DNA of 6,162 nucleotides from an uncultured Sulfitobacter sp. GTDB lineage: Bacteria; Pseudomonadota; Alphaproteobacteria; Rhodobacterales; Rhodobacteraceae. The DNA is taken from assembly GCA_937923365.1 (NCBI GenBank), contig CALAIJ010000073.1, positions 1 to 6,162 on the forward strand. The letters run 5' to 3'. Position 1 is the stretch's first letter. Each line of letters opens with the position of its first letter. Under the pieces are notes generated by a model that did no database searches, was not told the origin of the DNA, and saw only the letters and a program-made list of their open reading frames with translations. Below, in pieces: positions 5,889 to 6,162 of the stretch. A program made the position numbers and the translations under genes.

Positions 5889-6162
5889 AGCCGCCTGTGT
5901 GGCTCATGTGGCGGGTCATCTGACCGTCCGCCTGCTGGCGCGAATAGTCAAAGTCATGGCCTTTGGGCTTGCGGTCAATGGCGGCACGAATGGCAGCCTG
6001 CAACGGCGCGTCATCATCGGGATGATCGCGCAGGGGTGCGCGTAGATCGGCCACGTCTTCCTGTCCCAGACACATGTAAATCTCGCCTGTGCAGGTGATC
6101 CGCACGCGGTTGCAGCTTTCGCAGAAGTTGTGGCTGAGCGGCGTGATAAAGCCGATCTTCTG
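5887..6162 (-). CDS. moaA: GTP 3',8-cyclase MoaA (molybdenum cofactor biosynthesis), C-terminal part
   Basis: The frame is open from the window edge to the TGA at 5889-5887 and gives the last 91 residues of a protein usually about 330 aa long. The GTG at 6105 is internal, since the conserved frame continues through it to the edge. Visible residues 5-31 contain [11 protein letters not shown] and the CX2CX13C motif (C14, C17, C31), which binds the C-terminal [4Fe-4S] cluster that holds [12 protein letters not shown] (28-36), a KPKGHDF segment and the terminal HMSHTGG follow; the final Gly-Gly is the conserved MoaA tail that reaches into the active site. MoaA is a cytosolic radical SAM enzyme that turns GTP into 3',8-cyclo-7,8-dihydro-GTP in the first step of molybdopterin synthesis. 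The radical SAM CX3CX2C motif lies outside the window. It sits directly upstream of waaA with no shared pathway, so the link is probably positional. Confidence 0.95.
   Translation of the reverse strand, partial: QKIGFITPLSHNFCESCNRVRITCTGEIYMCLGQEDVADLRAPLRDHPDDDAPLQAAIRAAIDRKPKGHDFDYSRQQADGQMTRHMSHTGG

Overview
This 6.2 kb, GC-rich window reads like a chromosomal segment of an alphaproteobacterium, most likely a marine Rhodobacterales (roseobacter-type) organism. The evidence is the style of the proteins (the WaaA, the GT4 enzyme with its N-terminal NFKRRLSGVT stretch, the MoaA tail ending in HTGG) and the dense gene packing. The genus is inference; no rRNA or other phylogenetic marker is present.

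Left half, plus strand (1-3428): a likely catabolic gene cluster. It opens with the C-terminal three quarters of an FAD-dependent amine/D-amino-acid oxidase-type oxidoreductase, cut by the window edge. Two tandem M20D amidohydrolases of the hippurate hydrolase/N-acyl-amino-acid hydrolase type follow (389 and 387 aa). They are about 58% identical by hand alignment, both keep all metal ligands, and they look like an old tandem duplication with both copies functional. A reasonable reading is that the amidohydrolases release an amino compound from an N-acyl conjugate and the flavoenzyme oxidises it, but the substrate cannot be read from the sequence.

Right half, minus strand (6162-3506): moaA (C-terminal part, molybdenum cofactor synthesis), then waaA (Kdo transferase, LPS inner core), then a GT4 glycosyltransferase resembling the rhizobial LpcC/LpsB core mannosyltransferases. 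The three are tightly packed: moaA and waaA are 9 nt apart with the waaA ribosome binding site overlapping the moaA stop, and waaA and the GT overlap by one base in TGATG. Together waaA and the GT would build the LPS inner core at the cytoplasmic face of the inner membrane.

The two halves converge at about 3428-3506. The most interesting non-coding signal is a repeated layout after each amidohydrolase gene: in both gaps (2165-2264 and 3429-3505) two hairpins with 3-nt loops face each other through inward TTAC/GTAA tails. In the first gap the two hairpins are similar in sequence, so the arms can also pair into one long alternative stem. There is no gene-free stretch longer than 300 bases. I saw no tRNA, rRNA, IS element, CRISPR array, prophage or defence gene, and nothing that amounts to a new multi-gene system.
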